From positions 1 to 64,000 of the forward strand of contig JALMLS010000322.1 of NCBI GenBank assembly GCA_038496445.1: DNA of 64,000 bases, read 5' to 3'. Position 1 is the first letter of the stretch. The number at the start of each line of letters is the position of its first letter. Under the pieces are notes generated by a model. The model made no database searches and was not told the origin of the DNA. It worked only from the letters and a program-made list of their open reading frames with translations. The translations under genes and the position numbers were made by a program. This document shows, piece after piece, positions 35,465 to 46,599 of the stretch. This DNA comes from Trichosphaerium sp. ATCC 40318. Taxonomy: Eukaryota > Discosea > Flabellinia > Trichosidae.

Positions 35465-36139
35465 TGATGGAATTGGTCGTGGTAGCAGGCGAATTGCTAC
35501 TTCATCTCTTACGCATTAAAACGGAGTACAAGCGTACCTCATCAACAATTGGTGCCGTTTTAATTTGTAATTGGCAAAAATCACGTTTTACAGCCAGTAT
35601 TGCAATATATGCATCCAACAGTGAGGTGTCTGAATATTTTAGAGCTGTCGAGTAATTAATTTACCAAGAACCACTGTTTCCGTGTTTACCACGTTATCTG
35701 TCTTTCTTCGCTTTGTTTTAAACACATCCGGAATTTTAGGGCCTAATGTTGAATATTGTTTTGTTTGGTTTGCTATTAGGCGTACCTGAACCTAAAGATC
35801 TCTTTCTTCTCAATATTTCGTGCCTTCTAGAAGACATTTATGGTGTTTGTTAGTTTTTGGACCAAGTTATTCGCATTCTTGCACACTGTTGACTTAAGCA
35901 TTTTCAATGAAATCAATTTGAGTTTTACGCTTCCAAGCACAGTGTATTTATTAATGTTATATTGTAGGACGTTTTTGATCAATTTAATCACAAAATTTGG
36001 TGCAGCCCTAATCACGTGCGTTGCACAACAAATTTGTGATAACCAGTTACAATTCGTCTTTGGCAGCTACAGTAATTTAAGTGACAGTTACGGTGCTCTT
36101 GTATGTACCATTTCTCTGACTTTTGAATTTACGCCATGA
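35465..36139 (+). CDS. unidentified spliced gene divergent from STK19
   Basis: Candidate exons are MMELVVVAGELLLHLLRIK (ATG about 35465), a long open stretch at about 35597-35780 (VRCLNILELSSNLPRTTVSV, LRFVLNTSGILGPNVEYC), VPEPKDLFLLNISCLLEDIY at about 35780-35840, and downstream hydrophobic pieces up to 36139. The pieces are helical and Leu-rich. Splice sites beginning GTAC or GTGT can join them, but I could not settle all junctions and recognise no domain. Confidence 0.4.
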
Positions 36140-36212
36140 CATATCTTTTGGCGTACGTCTCATTAGTTTTGGAACATCCAAAGCGCTAGAGTGAAATTAA
36201 AACTCATATAAT

Positions 36213-37668
36213 TTATTCAAGTACGTACGCCAGCCGGTCATGAAGCACCTCTGAGGCATAAACACCAGCGCTTTTCTCTTTGCCAAGAATATTTTTTGCT
36301 CTGTTATAGTTAGAACCATCAACGTAGTTACCAGCTGTTGTTGTGTAAGTAACTGAAAAAATATAATTTTGTACCAAAAGCAACAGTGTCTTCCAAGTTG
36401 CGCACCTATTAAGTATTAAACAACGGATTACATTTTACAAGAGCGGAAGCGTACTTGGTGCGGAGAACCAGATGGCACAAACAAGAGTTCTCCCGGCTTT
36501 AGAATACAATGTTGTACTTCTGCTCTGGCGTACAAAGGTCGACTCTGTTCAACATTTGGTTCAAAAGTGTCAATATTAAATATATTCTGCGCTCTGATCT
36601 CATACAAAAATACTGATTGTGCAGGCTTGAATATATTCCTATATGAGCTCTAAGTGATATAGAAAATGTTTGAATCTCACATACCATTCTTTGGTGCCTT
36701 CTGTTAAAAGCATCCAAAAGTTAGAACCAAAAGAGTCAACATGCATTGCACTTTGCGTCCCTTGTGGTCCTATAAACCTGCAAGTAACTGTTAGCAATGA
36801 GTACTTTATTTTTGCATACAGACTAGGCCAGGCATTGATAGGTGGTAGCACTTCGCCATCAACGTCGGGTTTAATGATTTGTAAGAAATCAGGTGAGAAA
36901 TACTTCGGCATTATGAAGTCTTTCATGACATTTGGACATTGCAAAGGGATTGACCAATCATGCATGTATAGTTTATCTTGTCCGCGGTTATACTGAGAAC
37001 TCTAGGATTCTTTAACTAGCTAGTTCTAGAGAGTGTAGATCTCGCTACCTTTGAGTAGCGTTCAACAAACTTAGTTGCAAGTATTTCTTTTCCAGGAGTC
37101 AAACGTGCAAAATCCTGGGTGGTGTCAAAAAAACCTGTAAGCTGGAACTGACCGTTGAATCTGCGTTGAATGCTCGTGGAGATACTGTTGCTTTAGGACA
37201 GTTTTTCTTTAATTCGTTAGAGTAGAGATAAGGCTCATAAACGCACAAATATACTTTCTGGTGTCCAGGGTGTTCCATGGGCGAAAAATGACGCAGCAAC
37301 GTCAGTTATGATGACAGGTTTGGATTTAAGGGCGTAATCGTTGTAAAATGACCTGTATGATAGTCCTTGGCGCCTGTCAATCTGTAGAGGTGCGAGTAAG
37401 CATGTTTTCAGCTAAATGGAGCTAAACTAGCCTCAGTGACTTTGGGTCCAGCTTTAATCTCATCTTGAGTAACTGTTGACTCTAGCTCGTAGATGAAATC
37501 TTCAAGTTGCTGCATCCCTTGGGTAAGCGATAGTGCAACCTGTGTTTGCGCGATATCCATTGCTGCGATCTTCTCACGGAGCGCTTGCTCTGTTTGGGAT
37601 GTACCATGAGTGTATTCGCAAAATAGCGTACAAAACAGTACGAGCACTGCGCCAGATAGTGCTCGCAT
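36213..37668 (-). CDS. secretory-pathway JmjC-domain oxygenase
   Basis: ATG 37668 starts a signal peptide (MRALSGAVLVLFCTLFCEYT). A coiled segment follows, then KSKPVIITDVAASFFA, and the JmjC core FIGPQGTQSAMHVDSFGSNF with the Fe(II) ligands His and Asp in MHVDS. LLFVPSGSPHQVRNLEDTVA then provides the second His. The last exon ends LHDRLAYVLE. The family are 2-oxoglutarate-dependent hydroxylases or demethylases. The signal peptide places this one in the ER/secretory lumen, as for some lysyl or asparaginyl hydroxylase relatives, so a histone substrate is unlikely. The substrate is unknown. Confidence 0.85.
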
Positions 37669-37798
37669 ACTTGTTGATTATAAATAAGTACACGAAGTGT
37701 CAACGGTTATCAACAGCAATTCGTCAAATTGACTGTTCATAAACTGTCAAATAAGCATTCTAAAACACCCTCACTGCGTAAAATTCGTATTGAGAGTA

Positions 37799-40459
37799 AT
37801 GGCGGCGTTCAACGACTCTCCGTTGGTGAACTTGCCTACGGAATTGTGGACAATCGAGATAATGTCTTCATTTGGTTTGGTGGAGTTGTACAGGATATCG
37901 CGTGTGTCTCGATTCTTTAAAAAACTATGCCGAGACCCAAACTTAAAAATAGTACGCAAAAATCGCTCTATGAGCGCCACGATACCGTATCATTTATCTT
38001 GTCAAAGCCGGCGAAATTTATTCAAGCCATACAATTACAACTGGACAGACAAGACTTTGAAAAGGCTGAGGTACATTATAAATTGAGTACAACACGCACG
38101 TTTAACTAAAACGGTTTAGGAAATTGCTACAATTTGTATTAGAGATTACAAAGATGAAGTACGGTATTCCTACGCGTAGGAGAATTTAAAAACAGCAAAC
38201 CAAGTGAATATTAAGTTATTAATAAAATTTAGGAGTACGGCTACAAACAACGAGCTCTAAGTCGCACCTATACTCAAAAAACAGCTCTGGGTATGTATTG
38301 TAGTAGTACAAATTATCATCTAACTTGTTTTTGTAGCTGTAGAAGATTATCAAATGGCATATCAGATTGCCATAAAAGTACGTATCGTTCAGTCGTTTTT
38401 GACGAATTCATCGGTTGAATGTAGAAAAAGAAGTATGGTGTAGCTCATTTAATCGAATCCCATATATTTTTAACAAGAAGAAAGTATTTAGAGGCGTTTG
38501 ATAGTATTAATAAGGTGCTATCACGTGATACAATATTGTAAAAAAAAGTTTGTATTAACATGAACATAAGGCCATTGCAATTGCCCCAGAAGATCCAAGA
38601 TACTACCATCAGAGAGGTAGAACACTATGCTACATCTCTGCGAGTTTCTAACAGTGAAGTAGCTTTTGTAAGATATAAAATGAACACCAAGAAAATCAAT
38701 TCGAAGGAAGCCAAACACACATTGGAACTGGTTCGTTTTTTATTTCCAACACGTGCCTAATGGTAATTAGGCGGACTATCAAGCAATATTGAAGATAGGG
38801 TCTTACGACAGGATGTATGTGGTAAGTTATTTTACATTAGATAAGTGTGTATAACACTACACAGGTTTGGAATAATATTGGCTTTCTACATTTTGAAAAG
38901 GGTGATTTTGACAATGGTAAGGAACTTCGGTTGCAAGATCCATGACTCACGCTTTTTTTTTAGCATTACTAAGTTATGAAAAATCTGTGGAACAATTACC
39001 GTACCACGTTCGTGCATTATATAATCGTAGTTTGCTGTTCAAACAGCAGGGTAATTGGCATGGTAAGAGAACCAAGTAATTTTCTGTTTACTTTTGTCAC
39101 GTTGTGTCCATAAACTAATTTTCTAATTTACTAAAGGTGCTATGCGTGACTATGAAGCAATGCTTGAAATTAATCCAAAAATCTATGAGCTTCATTACCT
39201 AAAAGCAAGGTAGAGTAGTTTTGTCACATGACGATTTTTCTAATTTTTTTTTACATTCAGGGGCTACTGTGCTCTTAGGAAAACTTCAAAGGCTATAGAA
39301 TCTTGTGAAAAGGCTCTTACAAAAACTACTTTCTACGCTAACGCAGTGTATTTATACATGCATTTATCTCTGACTGAATTTACATTACCAAAGTACGCTT
39401 ACATTTTCCTTTCGGGTTTGTTATTTACAGTTATTGTAATGAAGGTTCAAACGTGCTCTTGCTTTGGTAGATGGCTTACTAGTGTACCATATTGATAAAG
39501 TAGCACAGGAGGTTCGTATCTAAAACGTGGTTTGTCCGTATTAAACAATGGTGTAGTACAAGTCGCTCCCTACTCGCAAATTCATCTATCCCGAGATTCT
39601 GGATATAGAAAAGCAGCAAATGGAAACCAAACAAAGGGTATACGAAGCATCTCTTGGTCTTGTATGGAAAGCAACAGTACAATTTTCTTGCTTGATAGGT
39701 ACGTTGTTTTATTTTTCTTTAAACTTTTCATTTTGGGCTCACGTGCTTTTTGAAATATTAGGTGATATGACAAAAGCAAAGGAGTATTATGATAAACTAT
39801 CTACTCTAAGTACTGTATCTGATATGTGGATTTTAAATATTTTTATGGAGTTCATCATTGATAAAGAATGGAATTTACTCGTTCCACTTGAAGTAGTATC
39901 TCTAAGCAAAGAGCTTTTGGTTTACAACCAAACGTCCTTGCTTACACTTGTAGAAGTACTAGACAAGTTGAAAGATGGCGTACTTCGTCTCGATACTATA
40001 GCAGCACGTGATTTTCGTTTGTTGTCGTTATTAATATGGTGTCGTAGGCTAAAGTGTTTTTATGGCTTAATTTTGCTGTGAGCATGTCACGAACAATGTT
40101 GGTAACGGATAACTATAACAACAGATTGGATGTATTTTTGAATTTGTTGAAAGAGGTAAAACGGTTGATTTGTGATAGTTGTACTGATACACTTCAAGGA
40201 TCGGGCTGGATTCAATGCTGCTACAAGATCGCCATGGTGCTTGCTTGGCATTTATAGATTGCATGCAAAACTGACAGAAGACTCGTTTAAGCAAGTACTT
40301 AATAAAGTAGAAAGGTACGAACTTAAGAATTTTTTGTTCTTTTGGTTGTTACCTTGGGTGACTGACCCTGGTTCTTATTAAAGGCTCCATAAATACCTTG
40401 ATGAGAAAGAGTTTATTACTTGTACGAAAACGCTTGTTGAAGGCATACTATGTAGATAA
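37799..40459 (+). CDS. F-box and TPR repeat protein
   Basis: ATG 37799 opens an F-box-like segment (LVNLPTELWTIEIMSSFGLV, then ELYRISRVSRFFKKLC). After several small exons come tetratricopeptide repeats: FLHFEKGDFDNALLSYEKSV, YHVRALYNRSLLFKQQGNWH, GAMRDYEAMLEINPKIYELH and YLKARGYCALRKTSKAIESC. A Leu-rich C-terminal half follows (about 39620-40070) and a last exon ends LVEGILCR, stop 40459. It would be a substrate-recruiting subunit of an SCF-type ubiquitin ligase. No SKP1 or partner gene is nearby. Confidence 0.7.
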
Positions 40460-40867
40460 ATCAAACAGTATTTGGATATGGCCTATCAATAATAACTTCA
40501 TTTGTAAATTCACGTGTATAATACGATCATAAAGTGTGATTTAATATTCCGCTGAACTCATTAAATTAAAATGGTACCTATGCTAACGGCAACTCAGAAT
40601 TTGCCTATGGTCACATAATTACAGAATAAGATGTTCGCTTTTCTCCGCAGTTTCTTGCTTTCTAATGACAGTCCATAAGTTACTCTCTTTCCAGTCAGAG
40701 CAGACTCTGGGTATGTGTATATCGCGGACAAATATAAACGTGACAACGGAACGGTTTCTAAATTAAGTAAAGCACCCTCGGGCTTGCGGCCTAAGAAAGC
40801 TCCAAGTCTAAGAATTTACTTACTTTGACTTACTTATTACAGTACAAACCACAAGCACTGAATCCAA

Positions 40868-41726
40868 TGCAAAGGTTAAACGCCAATTACGCTAGTCGTG
40901 CTTCAGCTAAAATACCAGACCTTGAATGGAGTCCTTCACCAATGAAAGGAGTATATCGGCGCAAAATCGATAGAATTGGTAATGAAGGTACCGAAACGAT
41001 ACAACACTCAAAACAACAAGTAATTCTAATCACTGCAGTCGCTAGATGTACAACTGTTGTCAAATACGACCCAAACGGTAAATTTCACTCTCACACGCAT
41101 ACAGGTACTTATTTGCCGTTAGTGTCAAGCTAATGAGCTGACACGTTTAGGTGGCGAAGAGTTTATCGTCATTGATGGCGAATTTAACGACAAAGAGGGT
41201 GACTACCCTGCTGGAACATATTGCAGGCACCCAATAGGAAGTTCTCATGAGCCTTGGACAGTAAAGGGATGCACAATCTTAGTAAAGTTGCAGTTTATGG
41301 TAGACAAGACAGAAACTGAGTCTACAGTTATCAACTGGAACGACGCTTCCTTGTGGAAGGCTATAAGTGAAGGTCGCCAGCTTCTGAAGTTGTATGAGAA
41401 TAAAAACACCAAAGAGCATGTGTGGATGGAAAGATGGGCTCCTGGATCATCTGTGGACTGGACTGTTGGCTGGGGTGGTGAAGAGTTATTTGTTGTAGAA
41501 GGTAGCTTCAAAAATGAAAAAGGTATGCAGCAAGAAGATTGTTTTTTTCTGTTGTTTTAAAAGTACCTTAGGTGATGAAGATTGTGAACTTCACTCATGG
41601 CTGCGTTTACCGCCTGGTGATGAAGGAAATGAGATCAAGCGTACTACAAAGGATGGATGTTTATTATTCTTTAAACAAGGGCACTTACAGCCATTTGTTG
41701 GCAAGGAAGACCTTGGTTTAAAGTAA
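40868..41726 (+). CDS. tandem cupin protein (ChrR-like cupin domains)
   Basis: Two cupin modules are visible. The first has KFHSHTHTGGEEFIVIDGEF, then DYPAGTYCRHPIGSSHEPWT and GCTILVKLQF. The second has WTVGWGGEELFVVEGSFKNE and ends DGCLLFFKQGHL. The GGEEF(I/L)V-x-E/D-G-x-F and G-x-Y-x-R-x-P-x-G-S-S-H pattern is that of the anti-sigma-factor ChrR cupin family, a metal-binding beta barrel best known from bacteria. Introns at 41104-41150 and 41521-41571 interrupt each module at the same relative place. The start is uncertain: the exon acceptor is at about 40843 and a short first exon may lie upstream. Confidence 0.75.
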
Positions 41727-42248
41727 AGTACTTTGGTAGTGCAACAATGCTACTTCTTGTTGTTTCATTACACCATTAAAAAGTAATTACAGGACCTGTA
41801 CCATCATTAGTTTTAGTTAGCACTACTAGCAGCTTTGAAATATAGAACAGCGTAAAAGTGTCTACTAAAACTGCGACATAGAGTTTTTTTGAAGAAAGTT
41901 TCAAAAAACCGAGTTCTATAGGTACAACTATTCGTTGTAGGTTAAACTATAAATGACAGTGCTCAAGTTAGAAAGCCACTAAAGGTTGTAAAGTTACCGG
42001 TACACATAGTGTTTTCATTGGGCAGCATCGCTTTTGAGACAGTTAAGTTGAAAATTACGTAATTTGTGAGATTTACAGGATTTCGAGAATCTTTGACGGT
42101 TTTACTCACCGAACCATCTTATTCTTCAAGCTTAGAACGTTTCGTCAACACATCTCTTCTCAACTAAAAAAGCACCAATTACCCAAAAAAACCACGAATT
42201 CGTATTTTTTCCTTTTCTAGCTTAAGAAGCTTCACTTTCGTTTTCAGT
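41727..42248. other. intergenic; no gene seen
   Basis: There is no coding pattern. A small inverted motif lies at about 41881-41920 (GAGTTTTTTTGAAGAAAG / TTTCAAAAAACCGAGTTC). The last 100 bp before 42249 are TTC/CTT-rich and probably contain the promoter of the intronless secreted gene. Confidence 0.4.
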
Positions 42249-42935
42249 ATGAAGCAAACAATAGTTCTGACATTAATAGTTCTTGTCGTATGCATATTTG
42301 GTGTCGCTAATTGCAGCAGGCAGCTTAGTTTCGATGCTATTCTAAAACCGCAATCTTTGGCACTAGAATGGTTTGCAGTACCTGAAACAGTAGAAAACTA
42401 CTGGGTAGCAGTCTACTACGGTGCAAAAAACACAACTGACGTATTCGACGATGGTGTACTGAAGAAACCTGATATCGGTCCTTTGCCATTCAGCGGAGAG
42501 CAATACGGTACAAAGTACTGGAACGGAGATCAATTTAAAAACGAAGACGCTGTTGTGATCGTTGGAACAGATTTTGAGGCTGGTCTTACGTCTGTTGGTG
42601 CTGCAGTGATATCAACATCTACGAGCTACAAACCAGTGCCTATCGAACTTGAAGCAACGTATACTAGAGGTGATAGACTGAGAGTTACATTTGATATCTT
42701 TGATGGTCTAAATCCAAAGAAGAATGAATACTACCTTGGAGTGTTTACAGGACCTGTACCATCTGCTAAAAATCTGGAAGGTGCCACACTTGTTTACCTT
42801 TCAAGTTCATCGTTTAAAGGAACTCAGGACTATTACTTTGTAGACCCGCAAGCTGGTTACTCAGTAGCTTTGTTGACTGGTAATCGCATTCCTCAAGATA
42901 TCATTGCTTATACACCTGTAACTACAATGCAATAA
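42249..42935 (+). CDS. intronless secreted protein, 228 aa, unidentified
   Basis: A single uninterrupted frame starts with a clear signal peptide (MKQTIVLTLIVLVVCIFGVA, probable cleavage after NC/S). The mature chain is rich in Val, Tyr and Thr with predicted beta strands (WFAVPETVENYWVAVYYG, AVVIVGTDFEAGLTSVGAAV). Two halves look loosely repeated, with EYYLGVFTGPVPS answering ENYWVAVYYGAKN, suggesting two similar beta-sandwich domains. It has no membrane anchor. It stands out for having no intron and a more even codon use than most of its spliced neighbours. No family recognised. Confidence 0.75.
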   Translation: MKQTIVLTLIVLVVCIFGVANCSRQLSFDAILKPQSLALEWFAVPETVENYWVAVYYGAKNTTDVFDDGVLKKPDIGPLPFSGEQYGTKYWNGDQFKNEDAVVIVGTDFEAGLTSVGAAVISTSTSYKPVPIELEATYTRGDRLRVTFDIFDGLNPKKNEYYLGVFTGPVPSAKNLEGATLVYLSSSSFKGTQDYYFVDPQAGYSVALLTGNRIPQDIIAYTPVTTMQ

Positions 42936-43089
42936 GTACCAATGTTAAGACAAACCAATAGAAAATCAATAAACGGATTAAGGATTATTGTGTCATTCTA
43001 ATAAACTTTATGCTTACAAGTAAATCACCAGCAAATGCCGATAGTAGTGTCTAATCATGTTATCGGCACAACGTTCACAACAAATGACT

Positions 43090-43703
43090 GATTGTTTTTT
43101 TAAAACGTGCTTATTTGAAACAAGGACAACAGCTATCCGTTTTTAGGGAATGTGTTCTTGAACAGACTTATTCACTTCGTGAAGATATTCTCCGTTATGT
43201 TAATCCTACGCCATACAAGGTATGATTTTACCTGTAAATAACTATCACGTGATTTTGTTACATCAAGTCTAATGCGTTTTAATACTAGGTGTCAGTTGAT
43301 AGGAATCTGTACAAAGTATTTCATGACTTATGGACACATGAGTTACCAATTGAAGATCTACAGGCTATTGCTTGCCTTAATAAAATCTTTTGTAACAAAC
43401 GAACAACCATTCAACTAGCTCTCGTGCGTCTACCATGCTAACAGTAGCCTGATAACCCTCTTACTGAGTGATGAACGTCGTTTTGTTTCTACAGGCTCCA
43501 ATATCGTACCAGGTATGCAGTACCAGCGAGTACCTATCACACAATCTTATTTTTTTCCATCTTTGATAGAGGCTTCATTTTGGTCTAAACAAGAAAGTTT
43601 ACACCTAAATCGTTACAACCCCAAGACACTCACACCTCTATGTAAACAACCAAAATATATGCATGTGGTTTTTCGCACGTGGTTGTTCAAACAAGGCAAA
43701 TAG
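43090..43703 (+). CDS. unidentified spliced gene
   Basis: Exons read YLKQGQQLSVFRECVLEQTY, SLREDILRYVNPTPYK, SVDRNLYKVFHDLWTHELPI, EDLQAIACLNKIFCNKRTTI and YQRVPITQSYFFPSLIEASF, ending TAG at 43703. Introns lie at about 43220-43289 and 43424-43494, with a possible very short one after 43512. The short F-box-like EDLQAIACLNKIF is suggestive only. The start is not resolved because a TGA closes the frame just upstream of 43090. Confidence 0.45.
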
Positions 43704-43750
43704 CAACTATTAAGTGTTTGTTTATTGCTACACAATTCGTTATTGTTCTC

Positions 43751-44518
43751 TCAGCAGTAGTCGTGTTCAAACCATAAGACACCAGCTATAAAACCGAATC
43801 TGTTGTACCCAAGAACGAACTTGATGTAACAACGATAGCTCATAACATTAGCTACATGATATGTATCCTTTACGCTGACATCATCCAGATTACCTGAACA
43901 ATAGCTCAATGTCTTTGGATCAAGGCGTGTAACCTTGTCGCAAAAGTTCACTCCTTTCATGCCGATAAGCTTTAGCAAGTTTTGGCCAGATGGAGGATGC
44001 TCTTTACTTTGTTCTGATCTCTTGTGGTTGCTGGTATGTAAAAACCCAACAACTTCGTAGTCTAGATTATAACCATTGCCGTAAGAGAGTCCTTCCGTGT
44101 GTTCAAAGGATAGGTATTCTTTCAAAGATAATAGTGTGAAAAGCCTCTTTTTACAATCTCCAATATCACTTGAGCATGTTGTGGGGTCTAGAAGAAGAGA
44201 TGTTTCCTTTGGCACTAAAACTCTAAACAACTTTTGTTTACGGATTGCCAATCGAACCAAGTTATGTTCAAAGTTACTCTCGTAACTAGAGTGGTCTGAT
44301 ATCTCCTTTTTAATCTCAATTTTCCATAATTGTATGTAATACGCTATCGTTGCTTGTGTAATGCTTTTAGAGATTGTATTTGAGCGAAATGTAAGTGACA
44401 CAGACAAACAAGCGGTAAGTGCTTCCAAGTCTGTTAATAAGACCTTTTTGAGTATCTCTTGTATAATCTCTGGTGGTATTGATCCAAATGAATCAGCTAC
44501 AGCCTCTTCTTTAGACAT
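43751..44518 (-). CDS. intronless F-box-like protein
   Basis: A continuous frame (ATG about 44518, MSKEEAVADS) begins with an F-box-like motif FGSIPPEIIQEILKKVLLTD, then LEALTACLSVSLTFRS. The remaining 200 residues hold no recognised repeat. A late segment is Tyr/Phe-rich (YIKFVLGYNRFGFIAG). It is convergent with the preceding gene, with 48 bp between the stops. The role inferred from the F-box alone would be ubiquitin-ligase substrate choice. Confidence 0.6.
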   Translation of the reverse strand: MSKEEAVADSFGSIPPEIIQEILKKVLLTDLEALTACLSVSLTFRSNTISKSITQATIAYYIQLWKIEIKKEISDHSSYESNFEHNLVRLAIRKQKLFRVLVPKETSLLLDPTTCSSDIGDCKKRLFTLLSLKEYLSFEHTEGLSYGNGYNLDYEVVGFLHTSNHKRSEQSKEHPPSGQNLLKLIGMKGVNFCDKVTRLDPKTLSYCSGNLDDVSVKDTYHVANVMSYRCYIKFVLGYNRFGFIAGVLWFEHDYC

Positions 44519-44689
44519 CGTAAACGAAATCATGTGACATCAGAATAAAAATAAATTTCGCCGTTTTTCTACGAAAAAACGAAGTAGTACATGGTTTGAA
44601 CTAGAGCACTTTGGTCTTCCATTAAAGTACTGTTCTAAGGTGGTTGTTTATGTGTCCATTCAAAAAACGTGAACTATCTTTTTGCTATA

Positions 44690-45237
44690 GAGCTGGTTTT
44701 TTTTACATTCAAGATTAATTGTATGACTTCCAGCAAGTGCTTTAATCCCTGACTCTGAGATCTTCTGACTCTGAGATCTTCTGACAATAGGTAAGATTAA
44801 TAGTGTGTACTCCAGCAAGTGCTTTAATGCCTTCATCTGCAAGGTTCCAACAGTCAGTAAGATTAATGCTATGAAATCCAGCAAGTGCTTTAATCCCTTC
44901 ATCTGTTACAATTTTAAACAAATTAAGATTAATGCTATGAAATCCAGCAAGTGCTATAACCCCATCATTTGTTACAATCTTACAATGAAGACTAATGGTA
45001 TGAACTCCCGCAAAATTTTTTACAAACTTTGCAGGAAAGCAGCTAGCCAAGTCAACCCGTGTGTGTTTCAAACAACTTTGTATGAAATGAATTTTTTCGC
45101 TCCTGTATTACTTCTGTGTATCCAACAATATCGTGAATATAGCTGCAAAGCAACGACAAGTTTGACAAACCGCAAATCGAGCTTTTGTCATAGAACACGA
45201 GAGCTAAAATCTCAGTTGGTATATCCAACAGAATCAT
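44690..45237 (-). pseudogene. F-box / leucine-rich-repeat gene with frame lesions
   Basis: ATG 45237 starts MILLDIPTEILALVFYDKSS, an F-box. About 24-residue repeats follow, of the form GIKALAGVHTINLTDC-x-x-ITDE, at least five copies. The F-box frame closes at TGA near 45055 and the repeats continue in another frame, so there is a frameshift or unspliced junction there. Near 44757-44788 a 16-bp tandem duplication (AGAAGATCTCAGAGTC twice on the minus strand) shifts the frame again and ends the protein at SEDLRVRD, while the next repeat (GIKALAGSHTINLECK) lies beyond in the old frame. This looks like a recently inactivated copy. Confidence 0.7.
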
Positions 45238-45391
45238 TTCGGTGCTAGTAGAAAAGACTTTAGAACGAATTGATTAAAAACGTCAAATAGAGCATTAGAC
45301 ATTACCTTCAACTTGAATTAGCGCTAGATTCCATTATAACCTTATCCCCTGATTTGCGGACTGTGCAATAGCGATGTGCTGAATAATCTTG

Positions 45392-45489
45392 ACACTATAC
45401 GGTTTTTTTTTTTTGATTGACAACAAAGAATTTTCTTGTATCTATTGATTTACTGTTTTAGGTACTGTATTATTCGCTTCAATATTTAT
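45392..45489. repeat. 98-bp direct repeat, copy 1
   Basis: From ACACTATACGG through GATTGACAACAAAGAATTTT to TTCGCTTCAATATTTAT, nearly identical to 46279-46379. The few differences are a CGA insertion near the start and one base change. Confidence 0.9.
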
Positions 45490-45993
45490 CAATGTAACAG
45501 AACAGTTGTGATGCGTTTGTAAGTTGTAATTTATTAATACACAGTTTACGTGATGTCAGGTGAAGTTTGTTGGGAACAACTTACAGGTGTGAAATTGTTA
45601 GTGCGTCTGGCGAGAGCTTCCCATTTGACGTATTTCATTACATGTAATCCATTAGCTTGTTCTGTTTTGGGAGTTGCAGAACAACGTGATTTGTAGGTAT
45701 AAGGTGGTGATGTGTAGTCTGTTAAGTTTAGAATCTAGGTTGGTTGTGGAGATGGATGAGGCATGTAGGTTGTATTCATCAATAGTTTCTGTGTAATTAG
45801 ATTATTGAGGTGTCCTTGGATGATGTGATTAGTATGGGAGACAAAGTCTATATTTAGTTGGTGTTGTTGCATATACAGAAGTGTATAAAGTTTTTGTCAA
45901 TGCATGTGTTGTTTTCAAGGCATAAGGTGAGGCAATTCAAAGCACTTCCTGAGTCGTCATGAGTCTTGATTAGTTCACTTAGCAGGCAGCAAA

Positions 45994-46101
45994 ATGATTA
46001 ACAACACGGCTATAACTTGTAACGATAATAATTGTTATGGCGGTGGGATGTGCTACAAAGGAGAATGTAAATGTTTTTATGGACGCGCTGGTGAATGGTA
46101 G
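45994..46101 (+). CDS. EGF-like peptide or exon
   Basis: The 35-codon frame reads NDNNCYGGGMCYKGECKCFY and then GRAGEW, matching the EGF spacing Cys-x4-Cys-x5-Cys-x4-Cys-x-Cys-x-x-G-x-x-G. It may be a single exon of a larger secreted protein, since the last codon overlaps GGTAGCG, a possible donor. No flanking exon could be joined with confidence. Confidence 0.4.
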   Translation: MINNTAITCNDNNCYGGGMCYKGECKCFYGRAGEW

Positions 46102-46278
46102 CGAAAAAAATGTTGTGTACAATTGTTCTAATATTGTTTTCACGGTGCGAGCTTGGCGCTGCGAGTACATCACGTGACAACTCATTTTTCTCGAATTAAC
46201 GTTTCATTTCTCGAAGACGGGTTTGTCTTGGCGTATAATTTAGTTTTTGGAGTAATATTTGGGATATTAGGAAGCTAT

Positions 46279-46379
46279 ACACTATACGACGGTTTTTTTT
46301 TTTTGATTGACAACAAAGATTTTTCTTGTATCTATTGATTTACTGTTTTAGGTACTGTATTATTCGCTTCAATATTTAT
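46279..46379. repeat. 98-bp direct repeat, copy 2
   Basis: The second copy of the segment at 45392-45489, 0.89 kb away in the same orientation. It ends 23 bp before a short signal-peptide-like ORF at 46403. Confidence 0.9.
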
Positions 46380-46402
46380 AAACCTCATATACCAGTAACT
46401 CG

Positions 46403-46560
46403 ATGACTATAAAAATGTTATGGCTTTTTATTTTCTTCGTATGCGTTGGTGAGTAGTAATGTCGTATATGAATACTTCATATACGTCATTCGTTATCTGA
46501 ATATAAAATTAATAAAAACAGAATTCTCCTTACATCGTACCTGCAACAACTCGTCCTATA
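46403..46560 (+). CDS. possible tiny secreted peptide
   Basis: ATG 46403 encodes MTIKMLWLFIFFVCV, signal-peptide-like, ending at a GTGAGT donor. Splicing to AATTCTCCTTACATCG would give about 15 more residues before TAA. The product would be about 32 aa. Only the signal-like start and the good donor support it. Confidence 0.25.
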
Positions 46561-46599
46561 ACCGTAGCTAAGTTATACGACACCAATACGTTTAGAATT

